From positions 1 through 24,596 of the forward strand of contig JAPPKT010000640.1 in assembly GCA_028819675.1 (NCBI GenBank): a DNA stretch of 24,596 bases. The letters are read 5' to 3'. The DNA is from Caldilineaceae bacterium (GTDB taxonomy: Bacteria; Chloroflexota; Anaerolineae; Caldilineales; Caldilineaceae). The notes below the pieces were generated by a model. It saw only the letters and a program-made list of their open reading frames with translations, did no database searches and was not told the DNA's origin. Shown here piece after piece: positions 1 to 6,143 of the stretch. A program made the position numbers and the translations under genes. How positions within the stretch are numbered: the first letter of the stretch is position 1; each line of letters opens with the position of its first letter.

Positions 1-413
1 ACCGGCTGAAAGACGAGTTTGACGTAACCTTTCTCTTCATCACACACGACCTGGCCCTGGCGAAATACTTTGCCTGGGAAGGGCGAATCACTGTCATGTA
101 CCTGGGGCGCATTGTGGAAGAAGGGCCTACGCCCCGCCTCATCACAGATTCGCGCCACCCCTATACGCAGGCGCTTCTGGGAGCCGTTCCCGAAGCCGAT
201 CCGGAGTTGGCAAAGAAGAAAGTCCACATTGAACTGCGCAGTGCGGAGATTCCCAGTCTTTTGAATCTGCCGACAGGTTGTACTTTCCATCCGCGCTGCC
301 CATACTTTGTTCCGGGGCAGTGCGACTTAGCCGTTCCCGGGTTGGAACAGATCTCAGACGGAGGCAGTGTAGCCTGCCCCGTTCGCATGGCGGAGCCGAG
401 CCAGATTGTGTGA
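1..413 (+). CDS. Oligopeptide/dipeptide ABC transporter ATPase, C-terminal part (5' truncated)
   Basis: This is the C-terminal end of a peptide-importer ATPase of the DppD/DppF/OppD/OppF type; the reading frame enters at base 3 and ends at TGA 411-413. The first residues carry the switch (H-loop) motif FITHD, followed by the typical MYLGRIVEEG strand. Then comes the oligopeptide C-terminal region: HPYTQALLGAVPEADP, followed by a Cys-rich segment (GCTFHPRCPY, then QCDLA and ACPV). Several of these cysteines match those seen in this family, some members of which bind an Fe-S cluster. Walker A, Walker B and the signature motif lie upstream of the window. It would energise uptake of peptides or a similar solute together with the family-5 binding protein encoded at 762-2585. 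The family call is firm; the substrate is unknown. Confidence 0.93.
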   Translation, partial: RLKDEFDVTFLFITHDLALAKYFAWEGRITVMYLGRIVEEGPTPRLITDSRHPYTQALLGAVPEADPELAKKKVHIELRSAEIPSLLNLPTGCTFHPRCPYFVPGQCDLAVPGLEQISDGGSVACPVRMAEPSQIV

Positions 414-472
414 GGGGAAGAATCGCCGCCGGCCCGCTTCGCTTTGAACGTCTAGGGCACATTAGGATTGAC

Positions 473-664
473 ATGGATCCCTTCCTTGGTAGGGCGGCAT
501 TTCACATCGGGTTCTACATAGCCTTCGTTGCCGGCGCGCTACTGATCTTCTTGGAGAAAGGAACCGCCGAATACGTCATCACTCAGTTTACACTGGGGAT
601 TGGGCTTGTATATCTACTCTTGGTTGTAATTCTTGTGCAATGGGGGAAGAAAAGAGAGAGATAA
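473..664 (+). CDS. Small two-helix membrane protein, hypothetical
   Basis: This is a 63-residue protein starting at ATG 473, with a modest Shine-Dalgarno-like AGGA a few bases upstream. It contains two hydrophobic stretches, about residues 10-27 (HIGFYIAFVAGALLIFLEKG) and about 38-56 (FTLGIGLVYLLLVVILVQWG), and ends in a basic KKRER tail that should lie in the cytoplasm. The open frame extends upstream to 278, but that part overlaps the ATPase gene in another frame and looks like a shadow. I do not recognise a family. It sits between the importer ATPase and the SBP gene, so it may be an accessory subunit of that transporter or simply a co-transcribed membrane protein. Coding is plausible because of its position, clear hydrophobic pattern and lack of a competing reading. 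Confidence 0.6.
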   Translation: MDPFLGRAAFHIGFYIAFVAGALLIFLEKGTAEYVITQFTLGIGLVYLLLVVILVQWGKKRER

Positions 665-761
665 GCAGAAATGGTAAGCGCCTCTACCGCGCTCCTATGT
701 GTAGCTCACTCTTCATCTCCCTGCTATCTCACATTCTCAATTGTCCTAAGGAGGATACAGA

Positions 762-2585
762 ATGAACCGAAGATTTTGGCTTGTAATTGCTCTGATCGCG
801 GCCTTGGCCATCAGCGCGTGCGGCGCCCCGGCGGCCGATATGGGCGGCGGTGAAGCGGCCCCGGCTGCTGCGGAAGAAGAGGCAGCTCCGGCGGGAACAG
901 GCGTAGCCGAATTCCATCCGGCCTGGCCGTACGCGCCACCCCCCACGGGCCACTTCAACACCTGGGTTACGAACGGCATGACCCTTGGCATTTACCGCGC
1001 CCTAATGGAACCGCCGTTGTTCATGTTCCTTTGGGCCGACGGCAGCTGGATGCCGGTAGCCGGGGAGTCCTGGGAATGGGTCGACGACGTCACCTTGCGC
1101 GTCAACCTGATCCAGGGAGCCCAGTGGAGTGACGGCAGCGCCTACACTTCACAGGACGTTGTCGACACCTTCTCCATCTCACGCCTGCTCAGCCAGACGG
1201 TCTGGCGCTTCCTCGATGACGTGCAGGCCGTGGATGATCACACGGTAGACTTCGTTCTCAGCGGTCCGTCCACGACGGTCCCCCGCCGTGTACTGCGCGA
1301 GGTACATATCACAGCCTCCTCGGTCTATGGTGACTTTGCCCAGCGCACTCGCGATCTGGTCGAGGCCGGCATGACCAATGAGGACGACGAATGGAAGCAG
1401 TTGCTGCAGGAGTTCAACGAGTTGCGCCCGGACGAAATGGTCGTCCTGGGGCCGTATGCGATCGACCCTGCCAGCATCACCGAGTCCCAGATGATTCTCA
1501 ACAAGGTCGAGACCTCCTACTGGGCTGACACCGTGCGCTTCGACCGCATGCTCAACTACAACGGTGAGACGCCGGTGGTTACGCCGCTCGTCCTCTCCGG
1601 CGACGTCGACTATGCTACGCACGGCTTCCCGCCTGCGACCGAGCGCGAGTTCATGTCTCTGGGTTACCGCATCATCCGCGCCCCCATCTACGGCGGCCCG
1701 GCACTCTATTTCAACCACACGATCTATCCCTTAAACGTCAAAGAAGTGCGCCAGGCCCTGGCCTACGCCATCAACTTTGAAGAGAACGCCTTTATCTCGC
1801 TGGCCGAATCGGGCGTGGCGCAGGAGTGCATGTGCGGATTCTCAGACAACATCACGCCCCTCTGGCTGAGTGACGGGGCGCGCGCCAGCTTGGATCCATA
1901 CAGCCAGGATCTGGAAAAGGCGGAGCAGATGTTGCTCGACATCGGCTTCACTCGCGCCGACGACGGTGTCTGGGTTGACGACACCGGCGCCCGCATGGAG
2001 TGGGAGCTGACCGCGCCGGCAGAGTACGCCGACTGGTCTGCCGCGGCTGAGAACGTGGCCGAGCAGTTGACTGCTTTCGGATTCCAGACCAGCTTCCGAG
2101 GCGTCAACTTCCAGCAGCATCCGATCGACGTGAATGAAGGCAAGTTCCAGCTCGCGATTCGCGGTTGGGGCGCAGGCAATCCGCACCCGTCCTTCTCCTA
2201 TGAGAATGACTTCAGTACGCACAACGCCGCCGCCACGGGCGTGGGCGCGTCGGGCGCCGGCAGCATCGAACTGCCCGGCATGTCCTTCGACCTGAACGTC
2301 AGCACTGACAGCGTTGGCGACGTCGACCTGTGGGCGCTGACCAAGGAGGCCGGCTCTGGCGGTGACGCCGCCATGCAGATCGCCGCGCTCGACAAGATCG
2401 CGATGGCCTACAACGAACTGCTGCCGCAGATTCCCCTTTGGGAACGCTACGGCAACAACCCGGTCCCCAGCCGCTTTGCCAGTGGTTGGCTGCCCGAAGG
2501 CGACCCGATCTACGTCAACAGCCCCTACGCCGACTCCTTCGTCGTCATCCAGATTCTGACCGGACAGCTTGGCCCGGCGGAATAG
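762..2585 (+). CDS. ABC transporter substrate-binding lipoprotein, family 5 (peptide/nickel/oligosaccharide type)
   Basis: This 607-residue extracytoplasmic solute-binding protein would capture its ligand outside the membrane for the importer whose ATPase ends at 413. The start is well fixed by AAGGAGG at 748-754, seven bases before the ATG. Residues 1-20 are a lipoprotein signal peptide (MNRRF, a hydrophobic core, lipobox ISAC) with Cys20 as the predicted lipid anchor. A low-complexity Ala/Gly/Pro/Glu linker follows, about residues 21-48. The mature domain has SBP_bac_5 hallmarks: an early segment ending ESWEWVDDVTLRVNL and GAQWSDGSAYTSQDVVDTF, then the EVRQALAYAINFEE helix near the middle. 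Length is normal to slightly long for the family. Family-5 proteins bind peptides, oligosaccharides or metals, so the ligand cannot be read from the sequence. A hairpin terminator follows. Confidence 0.93.
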   Translation: MNRRFWLVIALIAALAISACGAPAADMGGGEAAPAAAEEEAAPAGTGVAEFHPAWPYAPPPTGHFNTWVTNGMTLGIYRALMEPPLFMFLWADGSWMPVAGESWEWVDDVTLRVNLIQGAQWSDGSAYTSQDVVDTFSISRLLSQTVWRFLDDVQAVDDHTVDFVLSGPSTTVPRRVLREVHITASSVYGDFAQRTRDLVEAGMTNEDDEWKQLLQEFNELRPDEMVVLGPYAIDPASITESQMILNKVETSYWADTVRFDRMLNYNGETPVVTPLVLSGDVDYATHGFPPATEREFMSLGYRIIRAPIYGGPALYFNHTIYPLNVKEVRQALAYAINFEENAFISLAESGVAQECMCGFSDNITPLWLSDGARASLDPYSQDLEKAEQMLLDIGFTRADDGVWVDDTGARMEWELTAPAEYADWSAAAENVAEQLTAFGFQTSFRGVNFQQHPIDVNEGKFQLAIRGWGAGNPHPSFSYENDFSTHNAAATGVGASGAGSIELPGMSFDLNVSTDSVGDVDLWALTKEAGSGGDAAMQIAALDKIAMAYNELLPQIPLWERYGNNPVPSRFASGWLPEGDPIYVNSPYADSFVVIQILTGQLGPAE

Positions 2586-2626
2586 GCGATACTGTAGAGT
2601 GAGTTTTGTGGTAGAATAAGTGTAGT

Positions 2627-2654
2627 TAGGGCCGGCACCCCTGTGTCGGCCCTA
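2627..2654 (+). terminator. Intrinsic terminator-like hairpin after the family-5 SBP gene
   Basis: A 12-bp stem (TAGGGCCGGCAC, 2627-2638, against GTGTCGGCCCTA, 2643-2654, with one G-U pair) closes a four-base CCCT loop and is followed by a short pyrimidine/T stretch (CTCTTTC). It lies 41 bases after the SBP stop. The U tract is weak, so termination may be partial. It separates the peptide-importer operon from the PhyH gene and makes the upstream GTG at 2643 an unlikely start for that gene. Confidence 0.65.
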
Positions 2655-2732
2655 CTCTTTCAACCCCGGCGGACAGTCAGGCCCGCCGATCAATCAAAGA
2701 GGTGCGAGGCCTGCGCCGCGAAAGAGAGCAGT

Positions 2733-3572
2733 ATGAACACAGATTTGACCCAGGACCAGATTGATTCATATCAGCAGAACGGGTTCGTAGTCCTGCACGA
2801 CTTCCTCACCCCGGACGAATTGGAGACTTGGCGGCAGGCGGTTGATGGGGCCGTGCGCCGGCGTGGCAAGCAAAGGATGTTCAACCAGGAAGTGGACGAA
2901 GACCGTGAAGAATCCTACTACGATTATGTCTTCGTCCAGCGTGTTAACCTGTGGCAGGACAGTCTGGACGTGCGGAGGCTAATTCTGGATCCCCGTCTGG
3001 GCAAGATGGCCGCAGACCTGGCCGGGGTGGAAGGCGTCCGTATCTGGCATGACCAGGCGTTGATCAAGCAGCCGTGGGCCAACCCCACCGGCTGGCATCT
3101 CGATAATCCTTTCTGGTCCTACTCTTCCCGGGAGACCCTTAGTCTCTGGGTCGCCCTCGATGACGCCACATTGCAGAACGGCTGCCTCTACTTCCTGCCC
3201 GGCAGCCACAAGACAGCCACTTACGACAATGTCAGCATCGGCGAAAACATCGGCGACATTTTCCGCGTCTACCCGCAGTGGAAAGACATCATGGCGGCCC
3301 CCGCCGAAATGAAGGCCGGTTCCGCCTCCTTTCACAACGGACTCATCGCCCACGGCGCTGGTGCCAACATGACCCCGGGCTGGCGACGAGCCATGACCTG
3401 CGGCTTCATGCCAGACGGCTGCACCTTCAACGGCATACAGAACATCCTCAATGATGAACAGTTCGCCAGCTATGAGATTGGCGACCTGCTCGACGATGAC
3501 CGGCAGAACCCCCTTATCTTCCACCGCTCAAAGCCCTATGAGGAGAAACTAGCCGAACGATTCGCACAATAA
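2733..3572 (+). CDS. Phytanoyl-CoA dioxygenase (PhyH) family protein
   Basis: This 279-residue Fe(II)/2-oxoglutarate-dependent oxygenase of the PhyH superfamily would hydroxylate an unknown small molecule in the cytoplasm. The start at ATG 2733 is chosen because the longer frame begins inside the terminator hairpin; GAGAG precedes the ATG. The N-terminus has the typical opening (LTQDQIDSYQQNGFVVLHDFL). The 2-His-1-carboxylate iron site is visible as His122 and Asp124 (GWHLDNPFW) with distal His207 (GLIAHGAG). Arg218/Arg219 (GWRRAM) are candidates for 2-oxoglutarate binding. FLPGSHK at about 154-160 is a frequent family motif. It stands alone between a terminator and a long gap, so it is probably monocistronic. 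The substrate is not inferable; most bacterial PhyH proteins do not act on phytanoyl-CoA. Confidence 0.92.
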   Translation: MNTDLTQDQIDSYQQNGFVVLHDFLTPDELETWRQAVDGAVRRRGKQRMFNQEVDEDREESYYDYVFVQRVNLWQDSLDVRRLILDPRLGKMAADLAGVEGVRIWHDQALIKQPWANPTGWHLDNPFWSYSSRETLSLWVALDDATLQNGCLYFLPGSHKTATYDNVSIGENIGDIFRVYPQWKDIMAAPAEMKAGSASFHNGLIAHGAGANMTPGWRRAMTCGFMPDGCTFNGIQNILNDEQFASYEIGDLLDDDRQNPLIFHRSKPYEEKLAERFAQ

Positions 3573-3654
3573 AAGCAGACATCATAGCACTGGTCGCGGC
3601 CTCTGCCTGGCGCTGATCATCCTGATTGCCGCTCAGTACTTTCTTGCCAACTAG
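3553..3654 (+). pseudogene. Possible remnant of a small membrane-protein gene
   Basis: An open stretch in a different frame from the PhyH gene overlaps its last 20 bases and ends at TAG 3652-3654. Its C-terminal part reads GRGLCLALIILIAAQYFLAN, which resembles a transmembrane helix and the end of a small membrane protein. There is no ATG, GTG or TTG with a ribosome-binding site ahead of it, and a stop lies just upstream at 3550. It could be a decayed gene end or chance. Confidence 0.2.
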
Positions 3655-3836
3655 GTTGTAATCCGGCCACCTTAGTTGTAGTGAACTGTCTGGGATAGAT
3701 AGATTCGGAATTCGTGGAAGCATTGCTCGAAGAGTGTCATCGTGATAAAGACGTCATTCTCGCCAATAGAAACTGGAAGAAATAGGCGTACCGCTGAAAG
3801 TCTGCGATTTGCAAGTACTGCATCTGCCCGTACTCC

Positions 3837-3860
3837 AGAAGAGTCGGTAGAAGAGTCGGT
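3837..3860. repeat. Perfect 12-bp tandem duplication
   Basis: The unit AGAAGAGTCGGT occurs twice back to back (3837-3848 and 3849-3860) with no mismatch. It lies just upstream of the hairpin and the 20-bp-period repeat block in the same gap. Confidence 0.85.
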
Positions 3861-3883
3861 GAGTTAAGGTTTGCAAAACTGAT

Positions 3884-3926
3884 GCAGAAGTCGCGCCCAG
3901 AAAACCAATTTTGGCGCGGCTTTTGC
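3884..3926. repeat. 14-bp inverted repeat, potential hairpin
   Basis: GCAGAAGTCGCGCC (3884-3897) can pair along its whole length with GGCGCGGCTTTTGC (3913-3926) in RNA, using two G-U pairs, around a 15-base loop. The flanking T3883-A3927 pair extends the stem. There is no T run after it, so a terminator role is doubtful. The right arm is also the first unit of the adjacent 20-bp repeat, which suggests one compound repeat element. Confidence 0.7.
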
Positions 3927-3970
3927 AGACTTTACGCGACTTTTGTAGACGTAGCGCGACATAACGCGAC
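3915..3970. repeat. Degenerate 20-bp-period direct repeat around CGCGAC
   Basis: CGCGGCTTTTGCAGAC (3915-3930) and CGCGACTTTTGTAGAC (3935-3950) match at 14 of 16 positions. The core CGCGAC recurs at 3955 and again at 3965 after a half period. The spacing is therefore 20, 20 and 10 bp. Possible roles are a protein-binding array or part of a dispersed intergenic repeat; nothing in the sequence decides between them. Confidence 0.65.
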
Positions 3971-4104
3971 CTGAACCCAAGCGACTGCATTGGATTTGTA
4001 CAAGGCTTCGTAGGGCTGCCCTGGTCAGGTAAAGCTGCCTCTTGTGGGTCACTTGAACTTCCGCGCTTTGGGTACGATTACACTGGGTTCCAGCCCAGCG
4101 TCGA

Positions 4105-4133
4105 TTGACAGTTTTTTCCTGCTATGCTAGCAT
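4105..4133 (+). promoter_or_regulatory. Sigma70-like promoter candidate for the sugar-uptake operon
   Basis: TTGACA (4105-4110) is followed after 17 bp by TAGCAT (4128-4133, four of six matches to the -10 consensus), placing transcription start near 4140 and leaving a leader of about 65 bases before the GTG start at 4207. It is the only well-spaced pair I found ahead of the six-gene unit. Confidence 0.5.
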
Positions 4134-4206
4134 TTCCGTCATTCTTGTTTTCCCTCCCGTTGCCCGTAGACTATACGAATATACTCCACATTGAGGAGGA
4201 TGCTCC

Positions 4207-5205
4207 GTGCTGAACGTAGCAATTATTGGAATGGGAAACATCGGTCGTACGCATGCCGGTGTCTACCAGGCCAGCGAACGCGCGCACCTGGCCGCAGTCT
4301 GTGACATGGACAAGGGCATAGCTGACGCGGCCGCAGAGCGCTTTGGCGTACCAGCCTACTACAGCGTTTCAGAACTACTCGAAATGGTAAAGTTGGACGC
4401 CGTCAGTGTCACCACCGCGGGGGCTGAAAACGGCGGCCATCACTACGAGCCGGTCATGCAGTGCCTCAATGCGGGGCTGCACGTATTATGCGAAAAACCG
4501 ATCTCAAATAACATAGAACATGCACGCGAAATGGCAGCCATGGCCGATGAGACCGGCCTCTACTTCGGCATCAACCTCAACCATCGATTCGTGCCGCCCG
4601 CGGCTAAGGCCAAGCAGTGGGTCGAGGAAGGCAAGTTGGGCGATCTTCTGCTGATGAACATGACGATGTGGATCGGCAATCCTAACGACACCTCGCCCTG
4701 GTTTCACATTCGTGCGCTGCACCCCCACAGCCTCGACATTATGCGCTACTTCTGTGGTGACGTGAAGCGCGTTCACGCCTTCTTCAATCAGGCCCCAGGC
4801 CGCGTCTGCTACTCGAACGCCCAGGTAAATCTGGAATTCGCAAACGGGGTCGTTGGACATTTGACAGGCAGTTACGACACCAACCCGCGGCATAATCTGG
4901 AACGATGCGAGGTAATGGGCACCGCCGGCCGCTTTGTTCTCGACAATCTCTACCAGGAGTTGACCCTCTACCCCCGCCAGAGCGAAGAACTGACCGTCGT
5001 GCGCAATAGCATCATGGGCGGTCTCAGCGGGTTCGACGCTACATTCACCAACCGCATCAATCGCTGGATAGAGCAAGTGGACGACGGCGTTCCGAGGGAG
5101 GAAATCGAAGCTTCTGGACGCGAAGGGCTGGCCGTACAGGAAATCATTGAAGCGGCAATCCGTTCTCACCATAGTGGAAAAGCGGAAGAAGTCCCGGCCG
5201 TCTGA
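4207..5205 (+). CDS. Gfo/Idh/MocA family NAD(P)-dependent oxidoreductase
   Basis: This 332-residue cytoplasmic dehydrogenase of the glucose-fructose oxidoreductase/inositol dehydrogenase family oxidises or reduces a sugar, inositol or related polyol. Translation begins at GTG 4207, fixed by GAGGAGGA (4193-4200) six bases upstream; a nearby ATG at 4200 is out of frame. The Rossmann motif GMGNIG is at residues 8-13 and the acidic end of the second strand is VCDMD at about 31-35. The catalytic EKP motif is E96-K97-P98. The active-site region LHPHSLDIM gives His174 and Asp177. Length is typical. It is the first gene of a probable operon with PhyH, a sugar SBP, two permeases and a second Gfo/Idh/MocA gene, which suggests it acts on the imported sugar. 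The substrate is unknown. Confidence 0.94.
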   Translation: MLNVAIIGMGNIGRTHAGVYQASERAHLAAVCDMDKGIADAAAERFGVPAYYSVSELLEMVKLDAVSVTTAGAENGGHHYEPVMQCLNAGLHVLCEKPISNNIEHAREMAAMADETGLYFGINLNHRFVPPAAKAKQWVEEGKLGDLLLMNMTMWIGNPNDTSPWFHIRALHPHSLDIMRYFCGDVKRVHAFFNQAPGRVCYSNAQVNLEFANGVVGHLTGSYDTNPRHNLERCEVMGTAGRFVLDNLYQELTLYPRQSEELTVVRNSIMGGLSGFDATFTNRINRWIEQVDDGVPREEIEASGREGLAVQEIIEAAIRSHHSGKAEEVPAV

Positions 5206-5246
5206 GGACTTTGTGAGTGGCTGCATGTGCAATGAGCCTGAGTGCC

Positions 5247-5272
5247 TTGTCCTGAAATGCGGTCAGGATCAA
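5247..5272 (+). other. Intercistronic hairpin between dehydrogenase and PhyH genes
   Basis: TTG-TCCTGA (5247-5255) pairs with TCAGGA-CAA (5263-5272) around a seven-base loop, with a single bulged T at 5269. No T run follows. It may tune message stability or partial read-through within the operon. A chance origin cannot be excluded. Confidence 0.4.
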
Positions 5273-5313
5273 ACTAGAGCCTATGAACTACTGGAAGGCG
5301 AGCAAGAACTGTA

Positions 5314-6099
5314 GTGAAGAATTCCTCAGGAACTCAGGAGTTGCTAGAGCAACTCAATCGTGATGGCTACATTCTCATTCCTAGTGCACTGTCCACCGAA
5401 CGGGTAGAACAGTGGAAGACGGTCCTGTACGCACTCTACGACCGCGGCGCTTATGAGATAAGCAACGGCGTTGGCAACGTTGCCTTCGAGAAGTTGCTTG
5501 CCTTGGAGCCGGAACTGGCCGGCGAGCTCGTGGGGCACGAAAGTGTTGCCCCATTCCTGCATGCCATTATGGGTAAGCAGTGCCAGTTGCGCAGCCTGCG
5601 CGCCCACGTCAACCCTGCCGCCTATTTGCAGGAGTGGCACATGGACTTCTACGACTACTACTACCAGGAAGAGAAAGCGGAGGCACAGAATCCCACGCAC
5701 GGCCTTTGCGTCAATTCGACCTTCTATCTGACCGACAACACACCTGATCGTGCGCGTCTTACTTTCGTCAAGAACTATCTGGATCGCCCGGTACCGGAAG
5801 AATTGATCCCGTTCTTGCGCTACACTGAGGATCGGAGCGACCCGTTCCAGCGCTGGTGCGACGAGCAGGAGTTGGAACATCTGCACCCGATGGCTGGAGA
5901 TGCAGTCGTCTTCTACAGCCACATTCCTCACCAGGGTGCCAAGATAGGCCCGGATCCGGAAGGCGAGATCCGCGCCAATATCGTGCTCCACTACCAGCAG
6001 AATCCCATGTTCCCCAGCATAAAGTTCGTCAGCAATCCCCAGTTTACCCTTGACACACTGGGTTACGCAGGCACTTTCCCATTTGCCGATCAAAAATGA
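5314..6099 (+). CDS. Phytanoyl-CoA dioxygenase (PhyH) family protein
   Basis: This 261-residue member of the Fe(II)/2-oxoglutarate oxygenase superfamily is clearly divergent from the other three PhyH genes in the window. The GTG start at 5314 is the best in-frame choice but has only a distant GGAAGG ahead of it, so the exact start is uncertain. The opening LLEQLNRDGYILIPSAL is typical. The iron site is His109 and Asp111 (EWHMDFYDYYY) with distal His206 or His203 (YSHIPHQGA). Arg220 may bind 2-oxoglutarate. The central YDYYYQEEKAEAQ segment is unusual and acidic/aromatic. Its stop overlaps an ATG (ATGA at 6096) in the frame of the following SBP, but that gene's true start is later. Operon membership suggests a role in modifying the imported solute. 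Confidence 0.88.
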   Translation: MKNSSGTQELLEQLNRDGYILIPSALSTERVEQWKTVLYALYDRGAYEISNGVGNVAFEKLLALEPELAGELVGHESVAPFLHAIMGKQCQLRSLRAHVNPAAYLQEWHMDFYDYYYQEEKAEAQNPTHGLCVNSTFYLTDNTPDRARLTFVKNYLDRPVPEELIPFLRYTEDRSDPFQRWCDEQELEHLHPMAGDAVVFYSHIPHQGAKIGPDPEGEIRANIVLHYQQNPMFPSIKFVSNPQFTLDTLGYAGTFPFADQK

Positions 6100-6143
6100 C
6101 GGCACTATCGACACAGTTCAGTGAGAACGAAAGGAAGGAACTG

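Larger units (their letters stand above)
3573..4206. other. Long intergenic region with short repeats and a promoter candidate
   Basis: This 634-base gap holds no convincing gene. Minus-strand open frames inside it (3754-3990, 3864-4052, and one reaching from 3723 into the PhyH gene) are rich in Arg/Lys/Ser/Cys, have no family features, and run through a repeat block. The region contains a possible membrane-protein remnant at its left end, a perfect 12-bp tandem duplication (3837-3860), a 14-15-bp inverted repeat (3884-3926), a 20-bp-period degenerate repeat (3915-3970) and a sigma70-like promoter (4105-4133). The repeats may be part of a dispersed intergenic element. Confidence 0.6.

Noticed and set aside
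2643..2732. GTG at 2643 as an earlier start of the first PhyH gene
   Set aside because: It lies in the right arm of the terminator hairpin, and the added 30 residues do not resemble the PhyH N-terminus; ATG 2733 is better.
3884..3926. Inverted repeat as an insertion-sequence end or a terminator
   Set aside because: No transposase or matching second end is present, and no T run follows the stem.
6096..6143. ATG at 6096 (overlapping the PhyH stop) as start of the family-1 SBP
   Set aside because: It would bury the lipoprotein signal peptide behind 16 polar residues; ATG 6144 has a good ribosome-binding site and a canonical signal peptide.
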